A DNA stretch of 64,000 bases from Struthio camelus. Taxonomy: Eukaryota > Chordata > Aves > Struthioniformes > Struthionidae. Made by a program: the position numbers and the translations under genes. Below, in pieces: positions 1 through 13,475 of the stretch. The notes under the pieces were generated by a model. The model was not told where the DNA came from. It worked only from the letters and a program-made list of their open reading frames with translations, and searched no databases. Numbering within the stretch: position 1 is the first letter of the stretch; each line of letters opens with the position of its first letter. The stretch is taken from assembly GCF_040807025.1 (NCBI RefSeq), contig NC_090953.1, forward strand, positions 21,932,997-21,996,996, written 5' to 3'.

Positions 1-2879
1 CTGTTTTTTCCTTGAGTAAGTAAATTAAAACTACTCACTACAACCTAAGTAGTTATATTCGGGCTTCCTGAGACTCACTCAGACAGTTCTGGGACCTGTC
101 AGCATTTTTACCACCATGCTATTAGCCTCTCTGATTACCCTGCTGCCTAGCATCGCCCAGAAGAACAAGGTCTTTGCCAGGACACATGTAGGTGCTAGCA
201 CTGTAGCTCTCCACTACTGCTGTTGCTGCCCGTGTCATAGGTTAAGGCAAGAGCAGCTACAGTAGGAAAAGCACTGGAGAAAAGCAGTGCAACAGCCTCA
301 GAATTTCAGTTCCGTAGCATCTTTCCTTTCTACACAGTGCCAGTGGACTGTGTTATGACTTTCCATCCTAAATATTTGACCTGTGTATTATGCACAGGTA
401 AACAGCTGCAGCCTTTTTCTTAGTGCTAGCTTGACTTGCAGAATTTAAGTGTGCAGTGTCTTCATTGTGTGGAAGAAAGGAAAGTCAGATTCAGTTCACT
501 GTTTCAAAAACCAGTTTGGATGTCTAAAATGCCAAAAGGCAGAATTCAGAAGGCTCTTCACCCAAAACAGCCAAGCTATCTTTAATGGACATGACTGGCT
601 GAAATAGAATTACCTGAACTTCATCAGCTTCTATGCTAACCTGCTAAAGCAAAGAGCAAAATTTCTAAGGCCTTCAGAAGGAGAGAGTATAATAGTATAA
701 AAGTAGAGCTCCATAATGGTTCATAGCCAATGAAAAGTCCACAGCATTTCACAGTTCATGTTAGTATAAGCAGATGGGGAGAAAGGACCCCACTTCCCTC
801 TCTCCTGGAAAGGTGACCAAGCCGATACCTAAAACTTAGGGGCAGTGTAAAGGCTGCTCTCATGTTGTACTCTATACAACGGCTCTATTTTTCCCAGTTC
901 TGAGCTGCCTTTTTTCAACATGGTGGTCTTTGACTACTTCTAAATTTACTCTTTCTTTCCCCTCCCGTTCACTGCTGTTCCTTTCACTCAGATCTTCTGT
1001 TGCTTCCCTCTATATTTCTCTCTACATTCCACCATTCTCTGCCTCTAGCCATGTCAAATACTGCCTGTTTCTTCATCATCTTTGATTCTGTCTTACTATC
1101 CTTCATCCTTCTCCTGGTAGGTTCCCCTTCCCAAACCACGCCCTCCTGATGAATCCTAGTACATAATCAAATACAAAATGAATCCAGCTTAACAGGAGAT
1201 TGCTGGCAGCCTAGAAAAATACATTCTTGTTTATTTTTATAGAAAATATTTCCAGATGTGGCTGATAAAAATGTGATGACTCAGCTAAATATGAGAACTG
1301 TTTCCAACTGTTTGCCCAGATCTCTTCCTATGCAGCCCTTCTCTTTTATAAGCTACTTTCACCACTACTTGTGATAGAGCTTTAGAAATAGAACAATAAT
1401 GAAAGCCTTTCACCCCATCCTGGTCTGCTGCATGGGTGTGTTTGTAGGGAGCACAAAAGTCTCTCACAGATCTACTGCACCCACGCATGCCTGGTCCTGA
1501 AATCTGCCACAGAAGCACGCAGCCTGAGAGGGAGAAAACAAACGGTGTCTCTGTCCCCTGAGGGGGATACAAGTGGTGGCAAGGACAAGAAATTAGAGCA
1601 TCAATTTCCTAAATTATAACACAGATTTGATGTATTAATTTAAGGATTCAATTTCTCGATACTAAGTTGCAACTAATATTTCTTCTTCCTTTGCAACCTT
1701 CCAGATTTTTTTTACTATTTATACTAAAAACACTCTTATTACTGTTTATACTAAAACACTCTCTAATCCTCTGCTGAAAGAGGCACAGAAATGCTTACAA
1801 TATGGTAAAAAAACCCTACACTTTCTGATTCTGGATCAAACGTAATATTTGTTAATAAAGTGTAATAGTGGAAATCTGATAGCACAATATTTCTCTAATA
1901 CTTATAGTTTAATATAGCCTGTCAAGAGGACAAGTCAAGGATGACACAAACTCTCAGCTAACCCTTACAAGCCCCAGTTCCACATCCTTCCAGAATTATA
2001 TGATACAGGTGGTAGGCCAGATTTGGGGAAACCTGAAGAGAATGTTATTAATCACAGCTGTTAACAATAACCCTTGCTTATACAGCTCAAGAGATGGAAG
2101 TAGATTTAATAATCCACTTTGCAAATACTCTGATATACTGGTCACCTCAGTCAAGAGATAAGGGTTTTTCAATGGAAAGAGTTTCTTCTACAGACTCCCA
2201 AGCAGAAGATGAGCTATATGATGCTATATTAGACTTCTGAAGCTTAAAAGGTAAGACAAGATAGTTTTTAGACAGTTATGTTCTTTTTCTTTATGAGTAG
2301 ACAAATTAATCATAGCATTGTGAGATTTCCCAAGCTAGTGTGGTATGTAAGCTAGATTCAAGGGGGCTATGTTAAGATTGAGTTGCTGCCCTTTTTTATT
2401 TTTCTAGTAGAAAGGTTAGTAAAAAGGTTCACTACTTGTTCTGCCAGTTATATAAAGCCTGAGTAAACAGACCTCCTATAAGGAAATAGTTTGAGGTTCA
2501 CCTTCCAACTGTGCAGTAGAAGACTTGCACAGGCCTGTAATTGCTGTTATTCTAAGCTTCTGTACTTTGCTGTGCAAGGCTCTCACCATAAAACTCTGGA
2601 GAGCATGTCTCTAGCCTTCCCCTAATCTTACTGTATACAAGAGGAAAGGAGTCTTGTAATAGATTAGTCTCTTTGTGTTCTCTGCTCTTCAAAATTTTTT
2701 CTTCTCTTCTCAGAGACAAGCTTTACCTCTAAAGAAATACAAACAGTTATAAGATCTTTATATGAAGTATTCTAAGTTGGTTAAAATTATATTATATTCC
2801 AGTAACTTTATAGTGATCTATAAATGTTCTCTTGTTAATAACTGCTCTGCATTGCTGATAAAACTGGATTAACTTATTT

Positions 2880-2894
2880 AAAAAAAAAAAAAAA
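2880..2894 (+). repeat. Poly-A tract (15)
   Basis: Fifteen A in an AT-rich stretch. No recognised retroelement sits next to it. Confidence 0.85.
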
Positions 2895-4068
2895 CTCTAC
2901 AAAGGTTGGGGTATCCTCTACAACAACTTTTTTGATACAAAAATCTCTTTTATCAGATATTCTTGCTCTCTTCTAATTGTATTCAGTTATGGGGAAAAAC
3001 TGGCTTTCAGTTGGTTTCCATGACAGCAGCTGAAGTAAAACCAGACTGGCTATTTCAAAGGTCACTTGTTGAAAGGCACTGATCAGGAGAGGTTGAGTTG
3101 GCAATGTGGTTATGGGAGAGTGAAGAATAGGGAATTGCAAGAAGTACAGGTTATCATAACCAAGAAGACATGTAGTGAGGGAGTACTTTGAGAGCCTAGG
3201 AGCTGTCATATGTAACAGGAAGAGGCTGTAAATCTGTGATGGTTAATAATTAGAGGGGCTACTAAGCTGTCTTGTAACATGTTAACAATACTATGAGGAT
3301 ATAAACTCTTGCAAAAAGTACTGTAATCCAAAAATAAGGCAGGACATAGGAGGTTGACTTCTCTACACAAATGCAGACAGTAAGTCAAAACAGTAATATT
3401 AATGAGGTCCTAATGAGTTTTGCTTGTCCTCCTTAGGACCTGGCAAGGTTTGAGCTGGGTATCTAAGAGTCTACCAATAACCTTCTGTAAATAAGTGAAT
3501 GTTTGAGTGCAAACAATATTATTTTATAACACTGTACTAACAGCCTGTTGCAGTTCTCTAACTTGCACTATTTCAATGGTATAGCTATGCAAGCAAATTA
3601 TCTTGATGGAGATGCTGGATGGTGTAAGCGTACTAATTCCCTGCTTTAAAAAAGCTACAGCAACAAATAGATTAGCTGGTTGTCTTGATCCCAATAGCTG
3701 CTTATATATTTTCATTTGAAGCCCTAAAACTCTACCACAAATGAACTATGGCACTAGCACTGATATTCTCATGCACCTGAAAACAGTAGCCTAGATCATC
3801 CTGGATACGTGAATCAGCCTTTGGATTTCTTATAATTGTTAGTTACTTATGTGGGAATTATGTTTATTGAATTTGATTCTCTTTAAAGTTTTCCTTTTCA
3901 AACTAGGAGCTGTAAAGGAATTGGGAGCTAATGACACCCGCATGGTTTGGCTGCCAGTACAATTTAGTAGAACCGTTTCTCATTTCTAATCACTCCAGCA
4001 ATTTGCTTCTACTTTTCCATCTTCAGACTAATGCTTTAAAATGTTAACCCTAAAGCCAGGTATACTAT

Positions 4069-4126
4069 AAAAAAAAAAAAAAAACTCAGAAAAGGGTGCA
4101 TTACAAATTTTTTTTTTTTTTTTTTT
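4069..4126. repeat. A16 ... T19 inverted homopolymer pair
   Basis: Sixteen A at 4069-4084 and nineteen T at 4108-4126 are separated by 23 bases, so a single strand could fold into an A:T hairpin. It lies about 230 bp beyond the NRG4 transmembrane exon donor, in the next intron. Confidence 0.9.
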
Positions 4127-4354
4127 AAAAAGCAACTCTACGTAGTAGCTTAGAAAAGGTATTTGGAAAACTACAAGGCAGCAAGTAAAGCATTACAGGC
4201 AACAAGTTGAGAAATCCACATTAATTATGCTGAATAACTACACAAACCTTATGGATAATTCATTGCATAGTTTTACATTCAAATAATTAGTACGTGATTA
4301 CCAGAAGAAATTTCTACTTGATTGAATAGCTTCAGCACTCTGAAGCACTTTTAC

Positions 4355-4504
4355 CTGCAAAGGAAGTAGAATGCTCCAACTGCAAGAACGCCTAGAAGAA
4401 CAATGGAAGCCAAGAAAACTGCAAACAGGTCACCTTTTGTTTGGGATTTAATGCTGGGTAGCAGAACTTCTTCACAACGGGCTCCTGTGTAATTCTCAAC
4501 ACAC
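4355..4504 (-). CDS. NRG4: Neuregulin-4, exon with EGF C-terminal half and transmembrane helix
   Basis: NRG4 is a small membrane-anchored EGF-family ligand that is shed and activates the receptor ERBB4. Seen: on the minus strand a pyrimidine-rich acceptor ending in TTTCCCAG precedes base 4504, and a donor GTAAAA follows base 4355. The exon is 150 nt and enters and leaves in phase 2 (arginine split as AG|G). It starts CVENYTGARCEE, giving EGF cysteines 5 and 6 with the YTGARC turn. A short stalk follows (about PSIKSQTKGD), where shedding would occur. Then comes a hydrophobic helix of about 22 residues (LFAVFLASIVLLGVL...) ending FYFLC. Known: mammalian NRG4 has the same CVENYTGARCEE and FYFLCR blocks. 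It joins in frame to the exon at 16414-16507. The next exon, for the cytoplasmic tail, was not found. Identification is firm; gene content further downstream is unknown. Confidence 0.96.
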
Positions 4505-7500
4505 CTGGGAAACCAAGGTTTATATGGATTAGCATGTACCTTGTCATCTAATATGAAAAGCATAAGGCTTCTTCTGGTTGTAAGTGGGAAGAAGAGAACC
4601 TCCTGTGATGGCATAATTCAAATTTGTATTTGCTTCACAACAAGTTTCCTTATGGAATTTCCATTTGCATCATATTTCCAGAGCAAAGGGCATTGGACCT
4701 GTTACTATTTAATTTCATATTCTGTTCCATGCTGCTTTTGTATGTTAAACTATCTCTCTTGCTAATCCAGTGTCTATATTAGTAATGTACATGATGAACT
4801 TCACAATTAAATCCATCTCCTCCACAGGATTTTTGATTAAATCCACCTTTTTGGTGTTAGCTGCCTCATCTCACTGGCTCTCGTGTCAGATACAGGAGTC
4901 ATGCTTTCTTTTCCTCCTTTCCTGTATTTTTTTACATTTCCTCATAAAGAGCTAATACTGTCAGTTATAATAGATTGAGGAAATGGGAATTCATGGACAC
5001 AAGGTGCACATAAAACACTTTAACAAATTGCAAAGGCAGTTATGCTGGTGGTTTATGTGGTGAAATAACTCATTCCAAAGCATATCACGTGCTGATGAAA
5101 GGCCCTGTCTAGACAGACCTAGCTAAAAGGTTTCCCTACAATGCCTGTCTTGGGTATCAAGCTTCTGAAAGCCTCTCCTAAAGGAAGGATTCACTCTATA
5201 TCAGAAGATGCAGAGGAAGCAAAAATTCCCACTGCGTTAAGTATTGAAGGCAGTGGGGGGCAGGGGGAGGAAGTGTCTTGGACACCTGTACCTATTGAGG
5301 TGTTTGCATAGACTCGTGCATACAGACATAAAGCAGCTAAGTCTGCAAGAAGCAACAACAGGAAGATTTGACTGAGGGACAGAGGCTAGCAAGACTCCTA
5401 GAGAACAGAACAACCTACTGGCAAAGCAACTGAATCAGCAAACTAAGTGTTGGTGGGATTCATCCAGTCCAGACTGAAGCAATCTGTGACTGTAGCGTGA
5501 TGTCTATAACTGAATTCCAACAGAAGTAAACCAGCGGCACAAAGCGAAATGAGACTACGGTCTAGAGAAAAAGGTTGATGGTGTATGTTTTGTTTGTATG
5601 ATCTGGACTAGCCATTGCCAGAGCTACTTTTGGAGATGAGACTGTAAATACCCTACCTAAAGCAATTAGGGTGCTGTGAAAAGTATGTTTGCAGGTTGAA
5701 AGAGCCCTCGGGACAAGATGGCATCCTGCTTAGACATTCAGATAACGATGCCTAAACTTAGCTCAGGAGTTGAAAGGCAGAGACAAGGAAGATGCTTTAC
5801 TGCTTGTCATTAGGGGAGAAAGAAGAAAAATCTTCACACCAAGAAGGTCTTGCATGGTGAATGTGTAGCTTGTGCCAAGCAAAAGGGTTTGTCATGCATA
5901 AAGTTAAGCACATCTACAGTGGAAACACTGGATGCACATATCAATGGTGTCGTAAGATGTGGATTATTGTTTTACGAAGCTTTCAACTTGGACATAATTT
6001 TCAGAGAATGAACTACCTTTTCCCCTGCAGAAGATTCTGATTTGCCTCGGAGCTCAGTTTCAGCTACTCGGTTACCCAGAGCTGGATGATGATTGAGCCC
6101 TCTGACAATGCCAGGTTATATAGTAAATCCATTGGTTCTGTTGCCTGCAGTGATGGCCCCAACAGTTCAAGGGCAAACCTTGCGGCATGTGAAAGAATAG
6201 GGCCTAAAACTGCATGCTGTGTAGAAGTCCTGATTAAACGAATAGCTATTAATTAGAATTCAAACTGAATGGAGAAAGTTGCTTTATATCTTAGGTTGAG
6301 AATGACTACTGAACAACAAAAGCACAATTTTATAGATTTGATTAGTGAGGAATGTCAATATTGAGGATAAACAGAAAAAATAATCATTTTTAATATGAGA
6401 TCTCATTTCTCTGCACCAAACTTACAAACACTTGCTCTGTTCCAAGTTCTGTGTTCACAGACCTAAGAAGATTTAAACCAGCAGTCTGGTCTTGGACCTG
6501 GCTGTCTGGGGATAGGGATAATCATAGACTTTTCTTTCCTATGAACACAAGCATTTGTAACTTATTCTAGCATGGTAGGCAATAATACCATTTAATACAA
6601 GTATTCACTTAAAGGTCAGAAAGTTCCAGGTTAAAAATCTACTATCTGGATTGTCCTGTCAAGGAACAAACCATCTAGATATGAATCAAAGTATCAAAAT
6701 ATTCTCATTGGAACTAGTGTCTTAGACAGATAAAGAATGCTGAGCTATTGGAGTATAAGAAGTGAAAAGGTATAGAAAGATCTGTCTCTTTCTCTGTTAA
6801 TTATTGTACTATTGCATAAATACTCCATGTTTTATTTTCATTGCATATATTCAATTGAAGCACGTTCATGAAAGAAATAGAACTTGGATTCTTAAGCACA
6901 GATATCAAGTGATGATGCTTTTATTTCTGTATGGCTAAATTATACTGTCCAGGCAATGTGTTTGCATTTGATCACTTTTGCTTTCACCTGAGTGTAGACT
7001 TGTGAAAGGAGAACTGATTTCTGGAATTATACAAGTAATTCCTCAGTAATGCATTTACAAAACACTTGACTAGTAAAAGTCTTTAAAAAAAAGACTTAAA
7101 ATTCATCTTGGACTTGCTGATTGTCTCCTGCATGTTCTTGTTCTCTCATTTGAATTATGACCCATTTTAATGGGCAAGTCATAAGGAATAGCGTAAAATC
7201 TCAATTATGACAGGTTATATGAGGGAAGAAAAAGCCCAAATTCTGCTTTTAATGAGACCAGTAATTCAAATGTTTGCAGAATGTATATTGATATCATGTC
7301 AGTGAAACTGGAGACTTCATTTGTTCTTCACATGTTATAGCTTAATGTAGAGTCAGTTTCCATTCAGGATTGGATTGACTTGTAAAGTGGAGGGGTTAAA
7401 GAGCATGTAGCTCCCTTAGAAAGTTGCAGCGCAGCATTTCTTCTAGTCAGGTAGGGTGCCTACTGGACACTAGTCTTAGGCTTACCTTACTATGAAAAGA

Positions 7501-10500
7501 CTCGTATCCTACACCGTAATCAGCGGACCTAGACCTGAATTCATCACAATAAATATAGTCCTTTACTATAAAAATAAATGAATGGCTTACTCAGTAATTC
7601 ATAGTGAATCAAAAATATGTAGGTAGAAGCTAAACTAATCTTCACTTGTTTTACACTTCTCACTTGTTCTGATAAGTTTTCTTAAGGAATTCACTGCACC
7701 ATAGAAAATGGAAAGCATTTCATCCAACCGCTGCATTCCCCATGTATCTTTATGTATGTAAATGTTTGTTTCCATCTATTTGTATTAGCAAGAAGGAGCA
7801 AGATCTTTACTATGTTTGGCACTAAAGTCATGACAATCTAACATAAGCAATTTCAGGCTCCAGCTGAGGGAAATGGGCTAAACTCTGTTACAAAGTTCTC
7901 AATTGCTATTGGCAGCTGTCCGGTACAGTTTCAGATGAGGGACAATAAGCACGTGGGGAGAAACTGTCAAAAAGGCAAGATCTCTAGCATAGCTAAACCA
8001 GACCAATGGATCACTGTGAGCATACTACCACACATGGTTGATACAGCTCCCAAACGACCTTCTGTAGCTTATGGACTATTGTTTCAGTATTACGGGTCTA
8101 AACTATTGCACAGAGAATTACTACCATTTCTCTTAATACCTTGCCTTTGAAAATAAGATGGAGGATTTGGACAATTTGTTGGAAAACCTGGATATAATTA
8201 TCACCACATTAAAGCTATGTTACTGATCAAACACCCACTTCTTAAGGACAACATGAGACTTCTCAGAGTTACTACATCTGACTGCTGGGAGAAGGAAGGG
8301 TAGGCAGGCTGTGCTCTGATTGCCTGAGATAATGTTTCAGATATTAACTGTAAGTATAGTGGCATTTCAGTGGCCTATGTCTGAAATACCTGTAGACTAT
8401 TTTAAGAATAGAAATGTAGTTTGAGTGGTGCATTGTTCTCTAGCAAGTGAGAGAGAAATGCTTTACAGAGCTGAATAGAAAAACAGGAATAGAAAATGGA
8501 ATATAAAATTCATACAAGTATTCTTGAATACCAATGAAAACTGGGGAATGAGAGGCTAAAATGGTAGGAGAGGAAGAAATAAATAGGTTTTGGCATCAGA
8601 CTAAAGCATATGGAAAAGTTCTAGAGAATGAGCATAAAGAGAAGGAAGTCAGTGGGCTAAAGGACAAATGAAGCAGGAGGAAGAAGAGACAACCTTCCTA
8701 AGCAGAAGAGTTGCATGGCCAGGATTAGGGTTAAAATATTAGGGTTGTAGAACTACTATCCATGACAGCTCAGCCTACAGTATCACAGTCCATGGAAGCA
8801 ATAATCTTGTTCTGTTACAGACCATGGAAAAAATTGAGAATGTGATGAACGGTAAAGTAAAAAGCTCACTAAGAGTGTAGCCACTTTCTAATAAATGGAA
8901 AACAGAACCAGAACCTAAGGGTCAGTCATGAGCCTTCAAAAGGCAAAGGAACCAGAAAGTCTGGGATTTGAGGGGAAAGCTATAGCCAATACGAATACAA
9001 AGCTATAGCAGAAGAAAAAAAGGCCTCTGCTAAAAATGCAGACAGCTCCAAGATCGTGGATGCTGACAGTGGTTCTAATACGAATCTGTTAATTTTTCCT
9101 GGATGCAGCCTAACCAAATTTTAAAAATATCTTTCTTGACTTGCCACTTTACAGTAACTGGTTAGCAGTGTGCTATGGAATTGATTAGGGATTACACAGC
9201 TACTGGTCTATAATGTCTCTAGGATGAACTAATGACACACTCACTCATTATGACTATTGTGACTCTACCAATAGGGTCTTCTATTGTACAGTCAGGGCAA
9301 TTCTAAAAATGAACTTGTTCAAATACTAGTTTGCACAAGATTTTATGAAGTCATCAGTGCAGATGTACGAAAGAGGTGAAGGGCTATACTAAATATAAAA
9401 GCAACAAATGCTTCAGACAGTCAAGAGAGGGAAAGGTTTCTACTGAAATGCTTTACTGAATCTGTTAGGAAAGAAACTAAGCAGACTTCAAGAATAAGCA
9501 GGAGCACTCAACCAAAAGATCTGCTTGTCCCACTGCATCAGCAGAGCTCTAGTAATTTCAGTGGAGTCACATACACAGTAACTGCAGGCATGACAGAAAA
9601 CTAGGCTCCTACAAGCATGTGGGCTATGAACATAATCCAGACTGAGCGTTTATCCAAAGTCTCCTGGAGTTAGTCAGGCTTGCTATTAAAGGCTGTAAAA
9701 GTTGATAGGAACTCATATTTGTAACATATCGTATTTGTAACAATGCCTAAAAGTAGAGCACAGCTTAAGCACGACATGCTCACAGTTGTTCAATATGGCA
9801 GGCAAACGTGCCTCTGCACTTTAAATGAACGTCTGCAAAAGGCAGAGAAGCTTGTTTCTAAGCTATATTAAGAGGGAATTACGCTAATCAAGTCTTGTGG
9901 TCACTAGGCCAGGTGTTGCTGTTGCACATGCTGTTTCAGCACATGCTGTCTGCTGGCTTTAAATAATTCTACCATGTAGCGTTCCAAAGTTGATTTTAAA
10001 AGGGAGAAGAAAAAAGTTCTTTCCTCTTCTGAAAAGTTAGAATTTCCAGTTCCATCGGAGTTGGAAGACAATAGGTTTCAAATGTTTGAGTAAAGCTGTG
10101 AGGCAGGAAACGCCCCATTTTGAATGGCATCCAGACTTTTGCTTTTCTACACACATGGCAGGCACATACATATGTATGTGCATGTACAGGAATTGTGTGT
10201 ATAAATACACACATGCACATGTTTTTAGGGCTAGGTCATCTCATATGACATAAGGTCATACACAAACTCAGGAGAGGAGCTATGCTGTAGAAGAAACACA
10301 GATATAATGAATATATGTAAAGAAACGCACAGAATCTTTCGACACGGAACACTGATCAATACAAAACTCTCTATGTCAACATCAATACAAGGTGGAAGGA
10401 AATATCCTGGCATCTGATAAGATGCCATTTATGAGCAGTGGGCCTGAAATTATTTTGATTCTCTATGATCTGATCAGTAACTAAAACATAAGCATATTAG

Positions 10501-13452
10501 CCTGCCAATAAAACAAGGCATTACTGCAGTCTGTATGCAGCCACAGTTTGAGACAGTGCAAATGATCTACTGCTTACCTGATTTAGGTAAGAAGAGATTT
10601 CATTTTCTCCCTGACTCTGAGGTGGGTGTTACAAGCAAATACCATCTGATAGACTTTAAAATTGGAACGAGATTTGATTTTAAATATGTGCACGGAATCC
10701 TATTCCTTAGTGTTGTATAATAAGACTCTTGATTTTAGTTTTTCTTGAGTCAGGAAAAGCCTAGATGCTTCTTGGTGGAAAAAGATGGCATGTAAATAAA
10801 AAGCTTTAGTCAGGGAAGAAAAAAGTTATCTGATTGTCAATTCAATTCAGATCACATGTCTGATAGCTTAAAAATTGCCATAATCTTCAGTCTGTAGCAG
10901 GCTCTTAAAAGTTGACCTAATCCAGTCACTTCTTAAATTTTTTTTTTATATATATTTTTTAAAAGCAATGACAGTTCTGATTGGAAGCCTTAAGTAGTTG
11001 TTAAAAGTTTTGTGTCCAGAAGATTTTTTAAAACTACTACTTTGAATCTGCATTCATATTCATAGTGAGCAAAATAAAACTTTTACTCATGCTACTACTG
11101 GAGTGAAGCTGAAGGAATGGGTTATTTTCACCCTAGAACTCTCTTAGCTAAGTATTTATATGGCATGACTTAATATAATATCTGGTAATGCTATTCAAGC
11201 CTTTCTGTCCTTGTAAGGCTCATTAAATAATTTTCAAACACATAAATAGATAACATTGTATTTTTCATCTTTATGCCTCATTAAAAAATAAATCTTAATA
11301 TTGACCTTTATATTCTAACTCCTGCTTGTACCTTTCAAGCTAAGGGTAAAACTGAAAAATGCTAACTGGATACTCTGTGTTTTCCAAGAGCCTGGGGCAC
11401 TCAACAAGCAGAGTTTCTGAGGTGGAGAAAGGAATAGCCCAGATGAACGCTAAGGCCTCCACTGGCTGCTTGCATTGTGTGCTTTCAGAAGGCTTACAGC
11501 ACAGAGTATATCCCTCTTCGAAAAAGCCATTTGAAAAACAGAATGAAAGACCCATCTTGGAGAAACAGCCAGACAAAGACTGGGGAGAGAGAGAAGGGAT
11601 TTACAAAGGATTTGTAGAATTAGTATAAGAAAGGTGGAGGAAAGACTTGAATTATGGTAGGAACAAAGTGAGAGGGAAGTAGAAATACCCTTTAATTGTA
11701 CATAGGAATTTCATGGAGGAGGTTTCTGAGTCCTGCCTTTTTCCTTGCAGTACTTGACCAGAATTTAACTTGAACCCACTGCTCTTCGCAAAATATAATC
11801 TCTGCCTCAAAAGGAAGAGCATTCACTATTAACTTCTGTGTCTACTGGCCTCAGAAGAGGAGCTGTGTTTGTGTGGTTCTATACCTGAACTAACAATCAC
11901 GCCAAGCTCCAGTGTCTACAAGCTGAAAAGTCCTCTTCAGAAAGCGAAGATGACTGTATAAGCTAATAAGAATGAAATACTTCAGAAGCTCTACAACAAA
12001 GAGGTAGACTGTTTAACTTTTTCCCCTCACCAAAGAGACTTAAGCTATTCTGGCTCTACTGGTTGTACCAGAATACCCATTCACCAAATCCTGCTCAAAG
12101 CAGGATCAGCAGGTATTATCCTGTATTCTTCATCTTATCTGCAATCCAAAAGCAGCTACTTGCTTGGTTCAGCAGTGAATGTTACTGCTAAAGACAACAT
12201 CTAAATTTCTGGTCTGAAGTAGGCAGAGTCTCATATTAAGCTCTGGTATAGCTTTTTGTCCTCATGCCCCTGGCTTGTTTTTCTGCACAATGTCTCATGC
12301 TTTTGGTTCCCCTTTCATGTAGCCTTTGACCAGAATATCAAAGCCTACTTTTCTAACTGATGAAGCTTTTCTAGAAACTTGCTGGTCCTGAAAAATACAC
12401 CATACTTATACATGAAGATGGATTTATCAGGAAAAACTTGTGAATAAATACCTTAAGAAAGCTATCTATAGCCACCAGACTTCCACAACTCCAAGAGTGA
12501 ACATGGTATAGTGTATTATGTTTGGGTGCATCTAGTCTTGGGGCTTGCAAAAAAGAACTAGTTGGGGCTGAGGTAGTAATTTCTAACATTTAGACTACCC
12601 AGTACAAGTGTTTCCAGTTCTAGAATGTGAGCTGCAGCCTGTGTTTCCATCCCTCTTGAGATGCATGCCCCTTATTACAGGGAAAGGCTATCAATACTGG
12701 TGTGGGGAAAGAAATACAGATGAGAACTACCTGCCACTATTGCCGCTTTAGATAGAGCCTTACAGGGAGCTGGTATCCTGGTTTTTCCAAGATACCAGGT
12801 TAGCATGTTCAGCTGGTTGGCCCCTCTTATCCCTTCATCCTCAGTCTCTCTTATTTTCACCCACCTAAGACCCCTTACTTCGGCACCCTCAGATAACAGT
12901 TTAAGATACTTTCTAATGGAAAGAGCCACTGACTGAAAATGCCCTTCTGACTTTCTTTAGCTATTATGTGCTTGGGCTTCATCTGCACGTAGGTATGCTA
13001 GTTACTACTTTATTGTGCATGTTAGAAATGTTTCAGCTCAGTCTTAAATTGCAAAGATATCTGTATGAGCATTTCTGGAAAAACCTACAAAGCACTGCAT
13101 ACTTAGGCAATTTGGGAACAACCACATATCAGCTTAAAAACCAATCCTGGGACACATAATGATCATAACATACTTGTGCTCCAGGATCTTAAATGTTGAC
13201 TGTATGTTGAGAAACTACCACTTATTGGCTTCTTATTCTACTGCTGCTGTTTCTTTATTCAAATTTTGAACTTTATTACTGGTATCAAATTGAAGAAATC
13301 ATCTAGCTTTATCCCCAACATCTATTTCCCAAGCTTTATGTCAGTTTGCATAATAGGCAACCTTAAAATATTCTCATAGCTTGTAAAATCAGTGCTGACA
13401 ATACATCTTAGAGTAAGCCTTATCTGTGTTCAGCTTTGAAAATGTTGAGTGC

Positions 13453-13475
13453 AAAAAAAAAAGAAAAAAAAAAAA
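13453..13475 (+). repeat. Poly-A tract with one G
   Basis: A10-G-A12 in the NRG4 intron. No adjacent element was recognised. Confidence 0.85.

Larger units (their letters stand above)
1..4354. other. Intronic or flanking sequence beyond the NRG4 transmembrane exon
   Basis: Seen: AT-rich single-copy sequence with the poly-A and A/T tracts listed separately. The exon for the NRG4 cytoplasmic tail should follow on the minus strand, but no acceptor followed by a sequence like KGHFQRASS was found. It is probably to the left of the window or too diverged to see. A short plus-strand frame near 2049-2240 is discussed as a finding. Confidence 0.6.

Noticed and set aside
3206..3245. Possible NRG4 tail exon reading R-FTASSCYI-stop after an ATCACAG acceptor
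   Set aside because: The phase fits, but the pyrimidine tract is poor and the similarity to the mammalian tail is only a few residues.
4505..4614. Upstream extension of the NRG4 transmembrane-exon frame to a Met near 4614
   Set aside because: It lies beyond the TTTCCCAG acceptor and has no similarity to neuregulins.
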